Assembly (NCBI GenBank): GCA_024684065.1
Contig: JAIKXO010000087.1
Coordinates: 1 to 38,065, forward strand
Source of the DNA: Lachnospiraceae bacterium
GTDB taxonomy: Bacteria > Bacillota_A > Clostridia > Lachnospirales > Lachnospiraceae
Length of the DNA: 38,065 nucleotides
Reading direction: 5' to 3'
Under the pieces are notes generated by a model. It ran no database searches, had not been told where the DNA came from, and saw only the letters and a program-made list of their open reading frames with translations. Of this stretch, positions 25,255 to 34,667 are shown one piece after another. How positions within the stretch are numbered: the stretch's first letter is position 1; the number at the start of each line of letters is the position of its first letter. A program made the translations under genes and the position numbers.

Positions 25255-25482
25255 ATGAGCACAAAGGAAAAGAATGAAACTGTGGAAAAAAGTCTTGAAG
25301 AAGAGCTCAGGCTTTTAGAGGAGACTATAAAGAAGCTTGAGGATGGCGAACTTCCTCTGGAGGAAAGCTTTGGCCTGTACAAAAAAGGAATGGAGCTCGT
25401 GAAGTCATGCGGGGACAAAATAGACCGGGTTGAGAAACAGGTGCTTATCCTGAATGAAGAGGATTTTGAGGATGAATTTTAA
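25255..25482 (+). CDS. xseB: exodeoxyribonuclease VII small subunit
   Basis: The 75-residue helical hairpin subunit that binds the XseA coiled coil. LEEELRLLEETIKKLEDGEL and PLEESFGLYKKGMELVKSC match the family closely. The start is ATG 25255 after an AGAGAGGG region. The end overlaps ispA by 11 bases. Confidence 0.95.
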   Translation: MSTKEKNETVEKSLEEELRLLEETIKKLEDGELPLEESFGLYKKGMELVKSCGDKIDRVEKQVLILNEEDFEDEF

Positions 25483-26386
25483 AGAACAGTTTGACGCGGA
25501 ATACGGATTTGCACAGGACGTTGTCAGACGTCTGGCGGTGATCGAAGAGAAGGGTTATCAGAGCATTGTCATGGAAGCTATGAATTATTCGATCCTCGCA
25601 GGCGGTAAGAGGCTCAGGCCCATATTCATGCATAGCGTTTTTTCGGCTCTTAACGGAGATGAAAACAGGATGCCCGAAGTTGAATGCTTCATGGCGGCGA
25701 TCGAGCTTATCCATACATATTCCCTGGTTCATGACGATCTTCCGGCAATGGACAATGACGAGTTAAGGAGGGGCAAGCCCACGACGCATGTAAAATATGG
25801 CGAGGATATGGCGATCCTTGCGGGAGACGCGCTTCTTAACAGGGCATTTGAAACGGCATCTAAGGCGTTTGGGTTCTGTAAATCTGAGGAGGACCTTAAA
25901 TGTACGGGCGCGGCTTTTTCTATCCTTTCGGGGAAGGCCGGAATCTACGGAATGGTGGGCGGGCAGGTATATGATGTGCTAGCGGAAAAAAAGAATCTTG
26001 AGTTAGATGAGGAAAAACTATTATTCATTTTCAGGCTGAAGACAGCCGCCCTGATCGAAGCTTCAATGATGATAGGCGCGGTTCTTGCAGGAGCCTCGGA
26101 AGAAACTGTATCGGCGGTCCGAAAGATCGCAGAGAAAATAGGTATTGCCTTTCAGATCAGGGACGATCTGCTCGATGTATACGGAAGCGAAGAGGAGCTT
26201 GGAAAGCCGGTGGGATCCGATGAGAGGAACAATAAGACCACATATGTGACTCTTAAGGGTATAGAGCAGTCCGAGAAGGACGTGCAGGCTTATTCTGATG
26301 AAGCCTTAAGATCTGTTGCCGTACTGTTTGGAGAGGAAGGATTCTTATATTCCCTTTCTAAGTCTCTGGTCGGAAGAAGGTCTTAA
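25472..26386 (+). CDS. ispA: polyprenyl synthetase (farnesyl diphosphate synthase)
   Basis: Condenses IPP with DMAPP/GPP to FPP for isoprenoids. The 304-residue protein has the first Asp-rich motif HDDLPAMDND with RRGKPTTH, GGKRLRP near the N terminus, MVGGQVYDV, and the second Asp-rich motif FQIRDDLLDVYG, followed by GKPVGSDERNNKTTYV. The start ATG 25472 has AAGAGG 8 bases upstream; ATG 25454 in the same frame is inside xseB. It is placed directly before dxs, the usual xseB-ispA-dxs order. The chain length of the product is inferred from family. Confidence 0.93.
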   Translation: MNFKEQFDAEYGFAQDVVRRLAVIEEKGYQSIVMEAMNYSILAGGKRLRPIFMHSVFSALNGDENRMPEVECFMAAIELIHTYSLVHDDLPAMDNDELRRGKPTTHVKYGEDMAILAGDALLNRAFETASKAFGFCKSEEDLKCTGAAFSILSGKAGIYGMVGGQVYDVLAEKKNLELDEEKLLFIFRLKTAALIEASMMIGAVLAGASEETVSAVRKIAEKIGIAFQIRDDLLDVYGSEEELGKPVGSDERNNKTTYVTLKGIEQSEKDVQAYSDEALRSVAVLFGEEGFLYSLSKSLVGRRS

Positions 26387-26394
26387 AACATATC

Positions 26395-28275
26395 ATGATA
26401 CTTGACAGAATTCAAAAACCAAATGATATAAAGGAAATAGAGCAGGGAGAATACGAAGCGCTTGCTGAGGAGATACGTGAGTTTCTGGTTAACAAGATAA
26501 GCGTCTCAGGGGGGCATCTCGGTTCCAACCTGGGTGCGGTTGAGCTTACTATGGCTCTTCATCTTGTTGCTGATCTTCCAAAGGATAAGATCATATGGGA
26601 TGTAGGCCATCAGTCATATACCCATAAGCTTTTGACCGGGCGCAGGGAAGGGTTCGACCAGCTCAGGAAGTATGGCGGGATGAGCGGGTTCCCCAAAAGA
26701 GCTGAAAGCGACTGTGACGCATTCGATACAGGACACAGCTCGACATCCATATCAGCCGGCTTAGGCCTTGTTAAAGCAAGGGATATCCGCGGAGAGGATT
26801 ACGCGGTTTATTCCGTGATAGGAGACGGTGCGCTTACAGGCGGTATGGCTTACGAAGCTCTTAATAATGCCGCGAGGCTCAAGACAAACTTCGTCGTTAT
26901 CCTTAATGACAATGCCATGTCTATCGCCGAAAACGTAGGAGGAGTTTCCAAATACTTAAGAAAGATAAGGACGATGGAACCTTACAGAAACTTCAAGGTA
27001 GGACTTGAGGATTCACTGCTTAAGGTGCCGAAAGCCGGAGAAAGGGTTCTTGAGACCCTTAAAAAGTATAAAAGCGGCTTCAAACAGCTGGTTGTTCCCG
27101 GAATGTTTTTTGAGGATATGGGGATAACCTATCTGGGACCTGTTGACGGACATGACGTGGAAGCCATGAGACGGATGTTTATAGAGGCCCGGAAGATCAA
27201 AAAATGCGTATTGGTGCATGTGATAACGAAAAAAGGCAACGGATATCTGCCGGCTGAACGGCATCCCGCAAGATTTCACGGGGCAGAGCCTTTTGATCCG
27301 GAAACCGGACTGCCTCTCGTAAACAGGAAGAAATCAAATTATACGGATATTTTTTCCACGGTAATGACAAAGCTCGGTTCGAGGGATGAAAGAGTCTGTG
27401 CGATTACCGCCGCCATGCCTGACGGTACCGGACTTAAAAGATTTTCCAATATGTATCCTGACAGGTTCTTTGACGTAGGCATAGCCGAACAGCATGCCGT
27501 TACCTTTGCGGCGGGGCTTGCGGCAGGAGGGCTTCGGCCTATCGTTGCTGTATATTCCTCATTTCTTCAGAGGGCGTATGACCAGATACTCCATGATGTA
27601 TGTATACAGAACCTGCCGGTCGTCTTCTGCATTGACAGGGCCGGTCTGGTGGGCTCTGACGGAGAAACTCACCAGGGGATTTTTGACATCTCTTATCTTT
27701 CATCGATACCGAATATGACGGTTATGGCTCCCAAAAACAAATGGGAGCTTTCCGATATGATCAAATTCGCTCTCAAAAATGAAAGTCCGATGGCAATAAG
27801 GTATCCAAGGGGAGAAGCTTATGACGGACTGAAGGAATTCAGGAGTCCTATTGAGCTCGGAAAGAGCGAGATTATCTGTTATGAGAGCGAATGCCTTCTG
27901 TTTGCCCTCGGAAGCATGGTAAAGACCGCGGAAAAGGTCAGGGAGGGTTTAAAATATAATGGGATACCATGTTCGATCGTAAATGCGAGATTTGCAAAAC
28001 CTTTGGATACTGCTCTATTAAAAAAAGCGGCATCTGACCACAGGCTTATCGTGACGATGGAAGAGAATGTCCTGATAGGCGGGATGGGCGAACAGGTCAG
28101 GGAGTTCGTGGATGGAGAAGGTTTAGATACTGAGGTCCTGAATATAGCTCTTCCGGATGATTATGTCGAACATGGCAATGTGGAGCTTTTAAAGAAGGAG
28201 ACGGGGATAGACGAAGCGTCGATATTGGAACGGTTGATAAGGATGCTTGGCAGGACAAATATAAGAAAGGCTTAA
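26395..28275 (+). CDS. dxs: 1-deoxy-D-xylulose-5-phosphate synthase
   Basis: First enzyme of the methylerythritol phosphate pathway, thiamine-diphosphate dependent. The 626-residue protein has the N-terminal HLGSNLGAVELTMALH, WDVGHQSYTHKLLTGR and the ThDP-binding GDGALTGGMAYEALNN, then the transketolase middle domain with FDVGIAEQHAVTFAAGLAAG and DRAGLVGSDGETHQGIFD, and a C-terminal domain. It lies 9 bases after ispA, so both isoprenoid genes are co-transcribed. Confidence 0.97.
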   Translation: MILDRIQKPNDIKEIEQGEYEALAEEIREFLVNKISVSGGHLGSNLGAVELTMALHLVADLPKDKIIWDVGHQSYTHKLLTGRREGFDQLRKYGGMSGFPKRAESDCDAFDTGHSSTSISAGLGLVKARDIRGEDYAVYSVIGDGALTGGMAYEALNNAARLKTNFVVILNDNAMSIAENVGGVSKYLRKIRTMEPYRNFKVGLEDSLLKVPKAGERVLETLKKYKSGFKQLVVPGMFFEDMGITYLGPVDGHDVEAMRRMFIEARKIKKCVLVHVITKKGNGYLPAERHPARFHGAEPFDPETGLPLVNRKKSNYTDIFSTVMTKLGSRDERVCAITAAMPDGTGLKRFSNMYPDRFFDVGIAEQHAVTFAAGLAAGGLRPIVAVYSSFLQRAYDQILHDVCIQNLPVVFCIDRAGLVGSDGETHQGIFDISYLSSIPNMTVMAPKNKWELSDMIKFALKNESPMAIRYPRGEAYDGLKEFRSPIELGKSEIICYESECLLFALGSMVKTAEKVREGLKYNGIPCSIVNARFAKPLDTALLKKAASDHRLIVTMEENVLIGGMGEQVREFVDGEGLDTEVLNIALPDDYVEHGNVELLKKETGIDEASILERLIRMLGRTNIRKA

Positions 28276-28369
28276 AGCGTCACGGACCGGGGTTCGTGCC
28301 AAAGCGCGCGATTATCTCCGCAAATCGGTGCAGAACGGAAATCAGACGTTAAAATCTTCAGGGAACGGT
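28276..28369. other. dxs-tlyA intergenic with small hairpin
   Basis: CACGGACC / GGTTCGTG (about 28281-28298) form a compact hairpin with a very short loop just after dxs. There is no T run. The tlyA start follows AGGG near 28360. Confidence 0.35.
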
Positions 28370-29215
28370 ATGAAAAACAGACTTGATGTGATTTTGGTAA
28401 ATAAAGGATATGCTCCTTCCAGAGATAAGGCGAAGGCCATTATAATGTCAGGGAATGTTTTCGTAAAAGGGCAGAGAGAGGATAAGGCCGGTGCCGTATT
28501 TGAAGAAGAAGGTATAGAGCTTTTTGTAAAAGAAGGCACGTTAAAGTATGTCAGCAGGGGAGGGCTGAAACTTGAAAAAGCTTTTGAAGTATTTGATATT
28601 TCGGTAAACGGTATCGTTTGCATGGATATTGGGGCTTCTACAGGAGGCTTTACTGATGTGATGTTAAAAAACGGCGCCAAAAGGGTTTATTCCATAGATG
28701 TAGGGCATGGGCAGCTGGACTACAGGCTGAGAACGGATGATAGAGTTATTTGCATGGAACGTACGAACTTCAGATATATAAAGCCCGGAGATATACCTGA
28801 AAAAACAGGCTTCGCATGCTGTGATGTTTCTTTTATATCGCTTTCAAAGATCCTTCCGGCAGCTTTTCCGCTCCTTAAGGACGGAGCAAGGATGGTATGC
28901 CTGATAAAGCCGCAGTTTGAGGCAGGGAGGGAAAAAGTAGGCAAAAAGGGGGTAGTTAAGGATCCGTTAGTGCATAAGGAAGTGATAGGAAATGTTCTTA
29001 ACGAAGCCCTTGCAGCGGGCTTTAGCATTGAAGCTCTTTCATTCTCTCCTATAAAGGGTCCCGAGGGGAATATAGAATACCTTGTCTGTCTGAAAAAAGA
29101 AGATCCGGACAGAGAAGCTTCTGAATTACGGGAAACGATGATTGATAACGGGGCGAAGGAATGGTCTGAGGTTTCCGGTGAAACAGTAAAAAAAGCTTTC
29201 GAAGAGCTTAACTGA
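28370..29215 (+). CDS. tlyA: TlyA family rRNA 2'-O-methyltransferase
   Basis: 281 residues. An N-terminal S4 RNA-binding domain (about 1-60: MKNRLDVILVNKGYAPSRDK, IIMSGNVFVKG) is followed by an FtsJ-like methyltransferase domain: LKYVSRGGLKLEKAFEVF, the SAM loop MDIGASTGGFTDVML, CDVSFISLSKILPA and LIKPQFEAGREKVGKKGVV. The family methylates 16S and/or 23S rRNA and is often labelled hemolysin A. The start ATG 28370 follows AGGG at spacing 6; a GTG at 28328 would add 14 residues. nadK starts one base after its stop. Confidence 0.93.
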   Translation: MKNRLDVILVNKGYAPSRDKAKAIIMSGNVFVKGQREDKAGAVFEEEGIELFVKEGTLKYVSRGGLKLEKAFEVFDISVNGIVCMDIGASTGGFTDVMLKNGAKRVYSIDVGHGQLDYRLRTDDRVICMERTNFRYIKPGDIPEKTGFACCDVSFISLSKILPAAFPLLKDGARMVCLIKPQFEAGREKVGKKGVVKDPLVHKEVIGNVLNEALAAGFSIEALSFSPIKGPEGNIEYLVCLKKEDPDREASELRETMIDNGAKEWSEVSGETVKKAFEELN

Positions 29216-29216
29216 T

Positions 29217-30137
29217 ATGAAAAAATACCTGATTTTAGTAAACGATGAAAAAGATAAGGGCTTTCAGCTGACCCGGTCCATTAGTGCGTACCTTTCGGAC
29301 AGGGGGGCGGAATGCTCGTATATGAAGATATCAAGAAACGAAAGCCTGTGTCTTATGGATGGAAAAGAGTCTCCTGATTGTGTTATTACGCTTGGGGGTG
29401 ATGGTACCTTCGTGCAGGCGGCTTCTCACAAAGAGCTTATTTCTGTTCCCATGCTCGGGATAAATCTTGGGAATATGGGGTATCTGGCCGAGGTTGAGAA
29501 AGACCATATATTTCCGTCGCTTGACAGGCTGCTTAAGGGCGATTATAAGATCGAATCGCGTATGATGCTTAAGGGGGCTTATTTCTCCGGGATGAACGAT
29601 GGGACGAGCGGTCACGGATCCGGAAAAGAGAATATGCCTGAAATTGAAGGGAAGGACGATTCACTGAAAAAGGAAGAAAAAAACCGGCTGGCTTTGAATG
29701 ACATTGTAATTACAAGATATGGAAGCCTTCGGGCAGTCAGATATGAGCTGTATGTCAATGGGCGCCTTTTAAACACCTATGATGCCGACGGTATAATCAT
29801 CTCGACCCCTACAGGTTCTACCGGCTACAGTCTGTCAGCCGGCGGTCCCATTGTAGAGCCTACAGCAAGGCTGATCCTGATAAATCCCATCTGCCCGCAT
29901 ACATTGAACACCAGGGCTATAGTACTCGATTCCGGCGATTCCGTAAGGGTAAAGGTTGCAGGAAGGGGCTTTTCCCCGGAGCATGAGGCACTGGTCTGCT
30001 TTGACGGAGGGTCAACGGAGCTGTTAAAGCCTTTTGATGAAGTGGAGGTCACCTGTGCTGATGTGGAAGCAAAGCTTATAAAGCTCAGAGAGGAGAGCTT
30101 TTTAGATATCCTTTCAAAAAAAATGAGAGACAAATAA
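29217..30137 (+). CDS. nadK: NAD kinase
   Basis: Phosphorylates NAD to NADP. The 306-residue product has the GGDGTF motif (60-65), LGINLGNMGYLAEVE, NDIVITR, the conserved STPTGSTGYSLSAGGPIVEP and ICPHTLNTRAIVL. About residues 123-156 form an extra Gly/Ser/Glu/Lys-rich loop between the two strands that normally join closely before ALND, making the enzyme roughly 25 residues longer than usual there. It is preceded immediately by tlyA and followed by recN; argR, which usually lies between nadK and recN in Firmicutes, is not there. Confidence 0.94.
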   Translation: MKKYLILVNDEKDKGFQLTRSISAYLSDRGAECSYMKISRNESLCLMDGKESPDCVITLGGDGTFVQAASHKELISVPMLGINLGNMGYLAEVEKDHIFPSLDRLLKGDYKIESRMMLKGAYFSGMNDGTSGHGSGKENMPEIEGKDDSLKKEEKNRLALNDIVITRYGSLRAVRYELYVNGRLLNTYDADGIIISTPTGSTGYSLSAGGPIVEPTARLILINPICPHTLNTRAIVLDSGDSVRVKVAGRGFSPEHEALVCFDGGSTELLKPFDEVEVTCADVEAKLIKLREESFLDILSKKMRDK

Positions 30138-30144
30138 TAACAAT

Positions 30145-30165
30145 CGATATTATAACACTGATAAT
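30145..30165 (+). promoter_or_regulatory. promoter-like motif upstream of recN
   Basis: CGATATTAT (30145-30153), in which TATTAT could be the -10, is followed three bases later by ACTGATAAT (30157-30165). The same arrangement occurs before deoB (and the first half before prfC). It gives recN a possible own promoter. Confidence 0.4.
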
Positions 30166-30191
30166 TTGGAAAAACTGAGGTTATGTAACGT

Positions 30192-31886
30192 ATGCTTTTA
30201 AATTTACATGTAAAAAATATAGCCCTGATCAATGATGTGGACATGTCCTTTACTAAGGGATTTAATGTCCTGAGCGGGGAGACTGGAGCGGGCAAGTCCC
30301 TTATCATTGATTCAGTAAATTTTGCGCTCGGCGGAAGGCTTCCTAAGGATATAGTCAGAAACGACAGTGAGCAGGCGCTGTGTGAGCTCACCTTTCTTGT
30401 CGAGGACAAATCGGTAATAAAGAAGATAGAAGAACAGGGGATTTATCCGGAAGACGGCATTGTTGTTCTTTCGAGAAAGATCGTAAACAACAGGGGGCTT
30501 TCCCGTATTAACGGAGAAACCGTTTCGGCGGGTGTCCTGAAAGCGGTTTCATCGCTTCTCATAGATATTCATGGACAGCATGAGCATCAGTCTCTTCTGT
30601 ATAAGTCAAAACATCTTGAGATACTGGACGAGTTCCTGAAGGATGAGATATCAGATCTTTCAGACGAGCTGAGGACTGTATGCCGGGAATATAATTCAAA
30701 GGAAGAGGAACTATCCGAGGCCCTTTCAAAATCCCAGGGGCTTGAAAGGGAAAAGGAGCTTTTGAGGTTTGAGATCGATGAGATCACGGACGCTTCTCTT
30801 TCCGAAGGCGAGGACCTTAAGCTGGAAAGTCTTTATAAAAAAATGATAAATTCAAAAAAGATCCTTGAAGCTTTGGGAACTACGCATTCTGAATGCGGTT
30901 ACGAGAGTGAGAATTCAGCCGGATCCATGATAGGCAGGTCTCTCGGACGGCTGAGGCAGGTCGAGGAATATGACGAGACGATCAGATCCCTTGCGATGCA
31001 GCTTACTGACATAGATGGTATTCTCAATGATTTTAACAGATCAGCCGCGGAATATGCTCAGACCCTCGAGTTCTCCAATGAAGAATTCGAGGAGACGGAG
31101 CACAGGTTAAATACTCTTAATCATATCAAGGCGAAATACGGAAATTCAATAACAGGTGTTTTAAAAACATTAGATATTAAAAAAGAGGCTCTTGCCCGAT
31201 ATGAGCATTACGAAGAATATACAGAATCACTGGAAGAAAGCTGCAGGATCCTGAAGGAAAAGGGCCTGAACCTCAGTGCGGAGATATCGGCTATCAGAAA
31301 GCGCGGAGCGGGTGAGCTGTCAGAGCTTATCCAAAAAGCGCTTTTGGACCTTAATTTTTTAAATGTCGAGTTTGAAACGTCGATAAGGAGCAATGAGGAG
31401 ACACTGTCCCCGAAGGGTTATGATGAAGTTGAGTTTATGATCTCAACAAATCCGGGTGAAAAGATAAAACCTCTGACGGAGGCAGCTTCCGGAGGAGAGC
31501 TTTCAAGGATCATGCTAGCGCTGAAAACGGTCCTTGCGGATAAAGATAATATCGAAACTCTCATCTTCGATGAGATAGATACCGGAATAAGCGGAAGAAC
31601 GGCCCAGAAGGTTTCCGAGAAGTTAGCGTACCTCTCTCTTACGGATCAGGTAATATGCATAACACATCTGCCGCAGATAGCGGCAATGGCAGATGCCCAT
31701 TACGAGATCTCAAAGAGTGTTAAGGGCGAGAGGACAGAGACAGAGGTGAGGAAGCTTGAGGGAAAAGCTGTGATCGATGAGCTTGCCCGGATGCTTTCGG
31801 GAGCGGAGATAACCGATAATGTACTTAATTCTGCCGAGGAGATGAAGAAATTAGCCGAAGGACTTAAGGAAAAATGGCGCCGGTAA
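30192..31886 (+). CDS. recN: DNA repair protein RecN
   Basis: SMC-like ATPase of double-strand-break repair. The 564-residue protein has the N-terminal Walker A GETGAGKSLIIDSVNFALGG, a long helical coiled-coil middle (about 150-360), the signature SGGELSRIMLALK and Walker B LIFDEIDTGISGRTAQ, then the D/H-loop ITHLPQIAAMADAHY. In sporulating Clostridia recN is followed by spoIVB and spo0A; here it runs (13-base overlap) into an unrelated membrane protein gene. Confidence 0.96.
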   Translation: MLLNLHVKNIALINDVDMSFTKGFNVLSGETGAGKSLIIDSVNFALGGRLPKDIVRNDSEQALCELTFLVEDKSVIKKIEEQGIYPEDGIVVLSRKIVNNRGLSRINGETVSAGVLKAVSSLLIDIHGQHEHQSLLYKSKHLEILDEFLKDEISDLSDELRTVCREYNSKEEELSEALSKSQGLEREKELLRFEIDEITDASLSEGEDLKLESLYKKMINSKKILEALGTTHSECGYESENSAGSMIGRSLGRLRQVEEYDETIRSLAMQLTDIDGILNDFNRSAAEYAQTLEFSNEEFEETEHRLNTLNHIKAKYGNSITGVLKTLDIKKEALARYEHYEEYTESLEESCRILKEKGLNLSAEISAIRKRGAGELSELIQKALLDLNFLNVEFETSIRSNEETLSPKGYDEVEFMISTNPGEKIKPLTEAASGGELSRIMLALKTVLADKDNIETLIFDEIDTGISGRTAQKVSEKLAYLSLTDQVICITHLPQIAAMADAHYEISKSVKGERTETEVRKLEGKAVIDELARMLSGAEITDNVLNSAEEMKKLAEGLKEKWRR

Positions 31887-33085
31887 GGAAACAGCGAAAA
31901 AAGAAAAAAAGTGAGACAATCACGGGGATACTAGCTGCGCTGATCCTCGTTTTTGTTGTTTCTGGTATTGTTGCGGCGATAGTTCTTTCACACAGGGAAT
32001 ACGCAACCGTAAGCCTTAAGGATTTTTACTTTAAGACATATAGCGGATACAACGGAAAGGGCACGATTGAAGCGGATCTTAATGAAGGCATGTTTAATGA
32101 AAAGATCTCTGAAGCCATAGCTAACTATAATAAAAGCTTTTTTAAAAGCAAGGACATAAGCGAGGATGATTTTAAAAGCCTTATCTCCACACTTTATGTA
32201 AACCTTCCGCCTGAGAATTCACTTAAAAACGGTGATACCATAAATATTCTCTATAATTGCGACCTGGCCCTGGCGAACAGGTTAAATATCAGGATAGAGG
32301 GCCGCGAAGAGACCGTGAACGTGGCAGGCTTAAAAGATGCGAAGCTATACAGTGTTGAGGATCTGTTCAGGGATATAGAACCTGATTTTAAAGGTATGTC
32401 TCCCAACATCACGCTAAACCTGATCAACAACAGCGAAGATCCGTTCCTTCAGAATATCGTATACAGCCCGGTTGAATACAGGGAGTTTTATACGGCAGGT
32501 GAGATTGTTAAGATCAGGGCATTCTTCAGCGAAGCCGAATGTCTCAACAGTCAGGTCGCGGTAGAAAGGCCGAGCACGGAGTGCGTTAAGGAATATACGG
32601 CACAGGGAGAGGGGGAATACGTTAAAAGCGCATCCGATCTTAACCGGGAAGTCCTGCTCGAAGCCGCAGAAGCAGGAAAGAAAGCTTTCAATGACGCGAA
32701 TGCCTGGGGAGTGAGGGTTTTCATCGAAGCGGGGCTCGTTCCGATCTATATAAATAAACAGGCGACGTTTTCATGGCTTTCCCCGTCCGTAAACAGGCTC
32801 TACTTCAAGTCTGTAAAGGACAGCGCTGCCGGAAAGAGCGGCAATCATTACAATGATCTTGATATTATATATTCCTGTGACATGACTCAGGCAGACGGAG
32901 TTACGACTTCGGTAAGGGCAGCGGTAAGGTTTTCGGACATAATCAAAATGGCGGACGGAAGCCTCAGCTATGATTTTTCATCGCCTTCGATAATTTCCGC
33001 CTCGCATATCGCAAAGAATGTCACAAAGGTGGTTTCGGATTATTATCAAAGTGATTATTTTATTGAAGAAATAAGCCTTAACTGA
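31874..33085 (+). CDS. membrane-anchored protein of unknown function
   Basis: 403 residues. A very basic N terminus (MAPVRKQRKKKKS) is followed by one hydrophobic helix (about 17-39), then an outside-facing domain, so a type II anchored surface protein. The soluble part has two halves. The first (about 45-205) contains KTYSGYNGKGTIEADLNEGM and VNVAGLKDAKLYSVEDLF, a style of beta-rich repeat seen in lachnospiraceal surface proteins of unknown function. The second half (about 205-403) has Ser/Tyr-rich strands and no recognisable motif. The start ATG 31874 overlaps recN by 13 bases with AAGGA upstream. No catalytic signature is visible; a cell-surface role is inference. Confidence 0.7.
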   Translation: MAPVRKQRKKKKSETITGILAALILVFVVSGIVAAIVLSHREYATVSLKDFYFKTYSGYNGKGTIEADLNEGMFNEKISEAIANYNKSFFKSKDISEDDFKSLISTLYVNLPPENSLKNGDTINILYNCDLALANRLNIRIEGREETVNVAGLKDAKLYSVEDLFRDIEPDFKGMSPNITLNLINNSEDPFLQNIVYSPVEYREFYTAGEIVKIRAFFSEAECLNSQVAVERPSTECVKEYTAQGEGEYVKSASDLNREVLLEAAEAGKKAFNDANAWGVRVFIEAGLVPIYINKQATFSWLSPSVNRLYFKSVKDSAAGKSGNHYNDLDIIYSCDMTQADGVTTSVRAAVRFSDIIKMADGSLSYDFSSPSIISASHIAKNVTKVVSDYYQSDYFIEEISLN

Positions 33086-33091
33086 TATAAT
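33063..33091 (+). promoter_or_regulatory. promoter of glgA
   Basis: TTGAAG (33063-33068), a 17-bp spacer and an extended -10 TGATATAAT (33083-33091) overlap the end of the upstream gene. It gives glgA its own transcription start near 33098. Confidence 0.7.
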
Positions 33092-33178
33092 AAAACAACG
33101 GCAGATTAGCAGATGCAGCCACTTATCATGCCTGTCAGGCCGTTAAATAAAACAGATGATCAATACGGAGGAAGCCAG

Positions 33179-34621
33179 GTGAAGAATATTCTTTTTGCAG
33201 CGTCAGAATGTGTACCGTTTGTTAAGACCGGAGGGCTTGCGGATGTTGTTGGGTCTCTTCCAAAGTGCTTTGATAAACGATATTTTGATTGTCGTGTCGT
33301 CCTGCCGAAGTATTCCAGCATGAAGCCCGAATACCGTGACAGGATGGAGTACATCACAAATTTCTATATGGATTTTGATAACCAGTCGCAGTATGTCGGG
33401 GTATTTAAGCTGGTCCATGAGGGTGTAACCTTTTATTTTGTGGATAATGAGCATTATTTTTCAGGAGATTCCCTGTACGGGGATCTGCTCTGGGATATCG
33501 AAAAGTACATCTTCTTCTCAAAGGCTGCGCTTTCGATCCTTCCGGTCGTGGGCTTCAAGCCGGACATCGTCCATTGTCATGACTGGCAGACAGGCCTTAT
33601 CCCTGTATACCTTAAGGAACGGTTCCATGAAGGGGAGTTCTTCCGGGATATCAAGTCCGTAATGACCATACATAACCTGAAATTCCAGGGTACCTGGGAC
33701 GTGAAGACCATAAAGGCCTATTCGGGGCTTCCGGATTATTTCTTTACGCCGGATAAGCTTGAATATAAAAAAGACGCGAACCTCTTAAAGGGAGGGCTCG
33801 TTTATGCCGATGCGATAACCACGGTAAGCGAGACCTATGCGGATGAGATAAAGATGCCGTTTTACGGAGAGGGGCTTGACGGCCTGCTTTCGGCGAGGAG
33901 CAAGGATCTCAGAGGTATAGTGAACGGTATTGATTATAAGGAATATGACCCTTCAACCGACAAATTCCTTAAACATAAATACAGCGTAAGGGATTTCCGC
34001 AAGGAGAAGATAAAAAATAAAAGGGATCTCCAGCAGCAGCTCGGCCTTGAACAGGATGATAAGAAATTTATGATCGGAATCGTTTCGAGGCTTACGGACC
34101 AGAAAGGGTTTGATCTTATTTCGTTCATGATGGACGAGATGTGCCAGATGGATGTCCAGATAGTGGTACTGGGTACAGGGGAGGAGCGCTATGAGAATAT
34201 GTTCAGGCATTTCGCCTGGAAATACGGTAATAAGGTTTCCGCGAACATATATTATTCCGAAGATCTTTCCCATAAAATTTACGGCAGCTGCGACGCATTC
34301 CTGATGCCTTCGTTATTCGAGCCCTGCGGTCTTTCACAGCTTATGGCCCTTCGGTACGGAACTGTCCCGATCGTAAGGGAGACAGGCGGGTTAAAGGACA
34401 CGGTCGAGCCCTATAATAAGTTTGAAAGCACCGGGACCGGATTTTCGTTCGTCAATTATAATGCGCATGAAATGGCAGGCACTGTCCGTTTTGCCTATGA
34501 TGTTTTCAAAAACTATACCAGGGAATGGAATAAGATAATCGACAGGGGGATGAAGACCGACTTTTCCTGGAACGTATCGGCAAGGAAGTACCAGGAAATG
34601 TACGACTGGATGATAGGCTAG
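33179..34621 (+). CDS. glgA: glycogen synthase (ADP-glucose type)
   Basis: Elongates alpha-1,4-glucan from ADP-glucose. The start is GTG 33179 with GGAGG (33167-33171) at spacing 7, giving MKNILFAASECVPFVKTGGL, the canonical GlgA N terminus with the KTGGL substrate loop; the frame is open upstream but that part is not protein-like. The 480-residue GT5 protein also shows HCHDWQTGLIPVYLKE, TIHNLKFQG, GIVNGIDYKEYDPSTD, GIVSRLTDQKGFDL and the C-terminal EPCGLSQLMALRYGTVPIVR ETGGL. Other glg genes are not in this window. Confidence 0.94.
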   Translation: MKNILFAASECVPFVKTGGLADVVGSLPKCFDKRYFDCRVVLPKYSSMKPEYRDRMEYITNFYMDFDNQSQYVGVFKLVHEGVTFYFVDNEHYFSGDSLYGDLLWDIEKYIFFSKAALSILPVVGFKPDIVHCHDWQTGLIPVYLKERFHEGEFFRDIKSVMTIHNLKFQGTWDVKTIKAYSGLPDYFFTPDKLEYKKDANLLKGGLVYADAITTVSETYADEIKMPFYGEGLDGLLSARSKDLRGIVNGIDYKEYDPSTDKFLKHKYSVRDFRKEKIKNKRDLQQQLGLEQDDKKFMIGIVSRLTDQKGFDLISFMMDEMCQMDVQIVVLGTGEERYENMFRHFAWKYGNKVSANIYYSEDLSHKIYGSCDAFLMPSLFEPCGLSQLMALRYGTVPIVRETGGLKDTVEPYNKFESTGTGFSFVNYNAHEMAGTVRFAYDVFKNYTREWNKIIDRGMKTDFSWNVSARKYQEMYDWMIG

Positions 34622-34667
34622 CCTGAAAGCCGCATAAACACTGGCTTCGTGGGACTGCAAATGTTGG

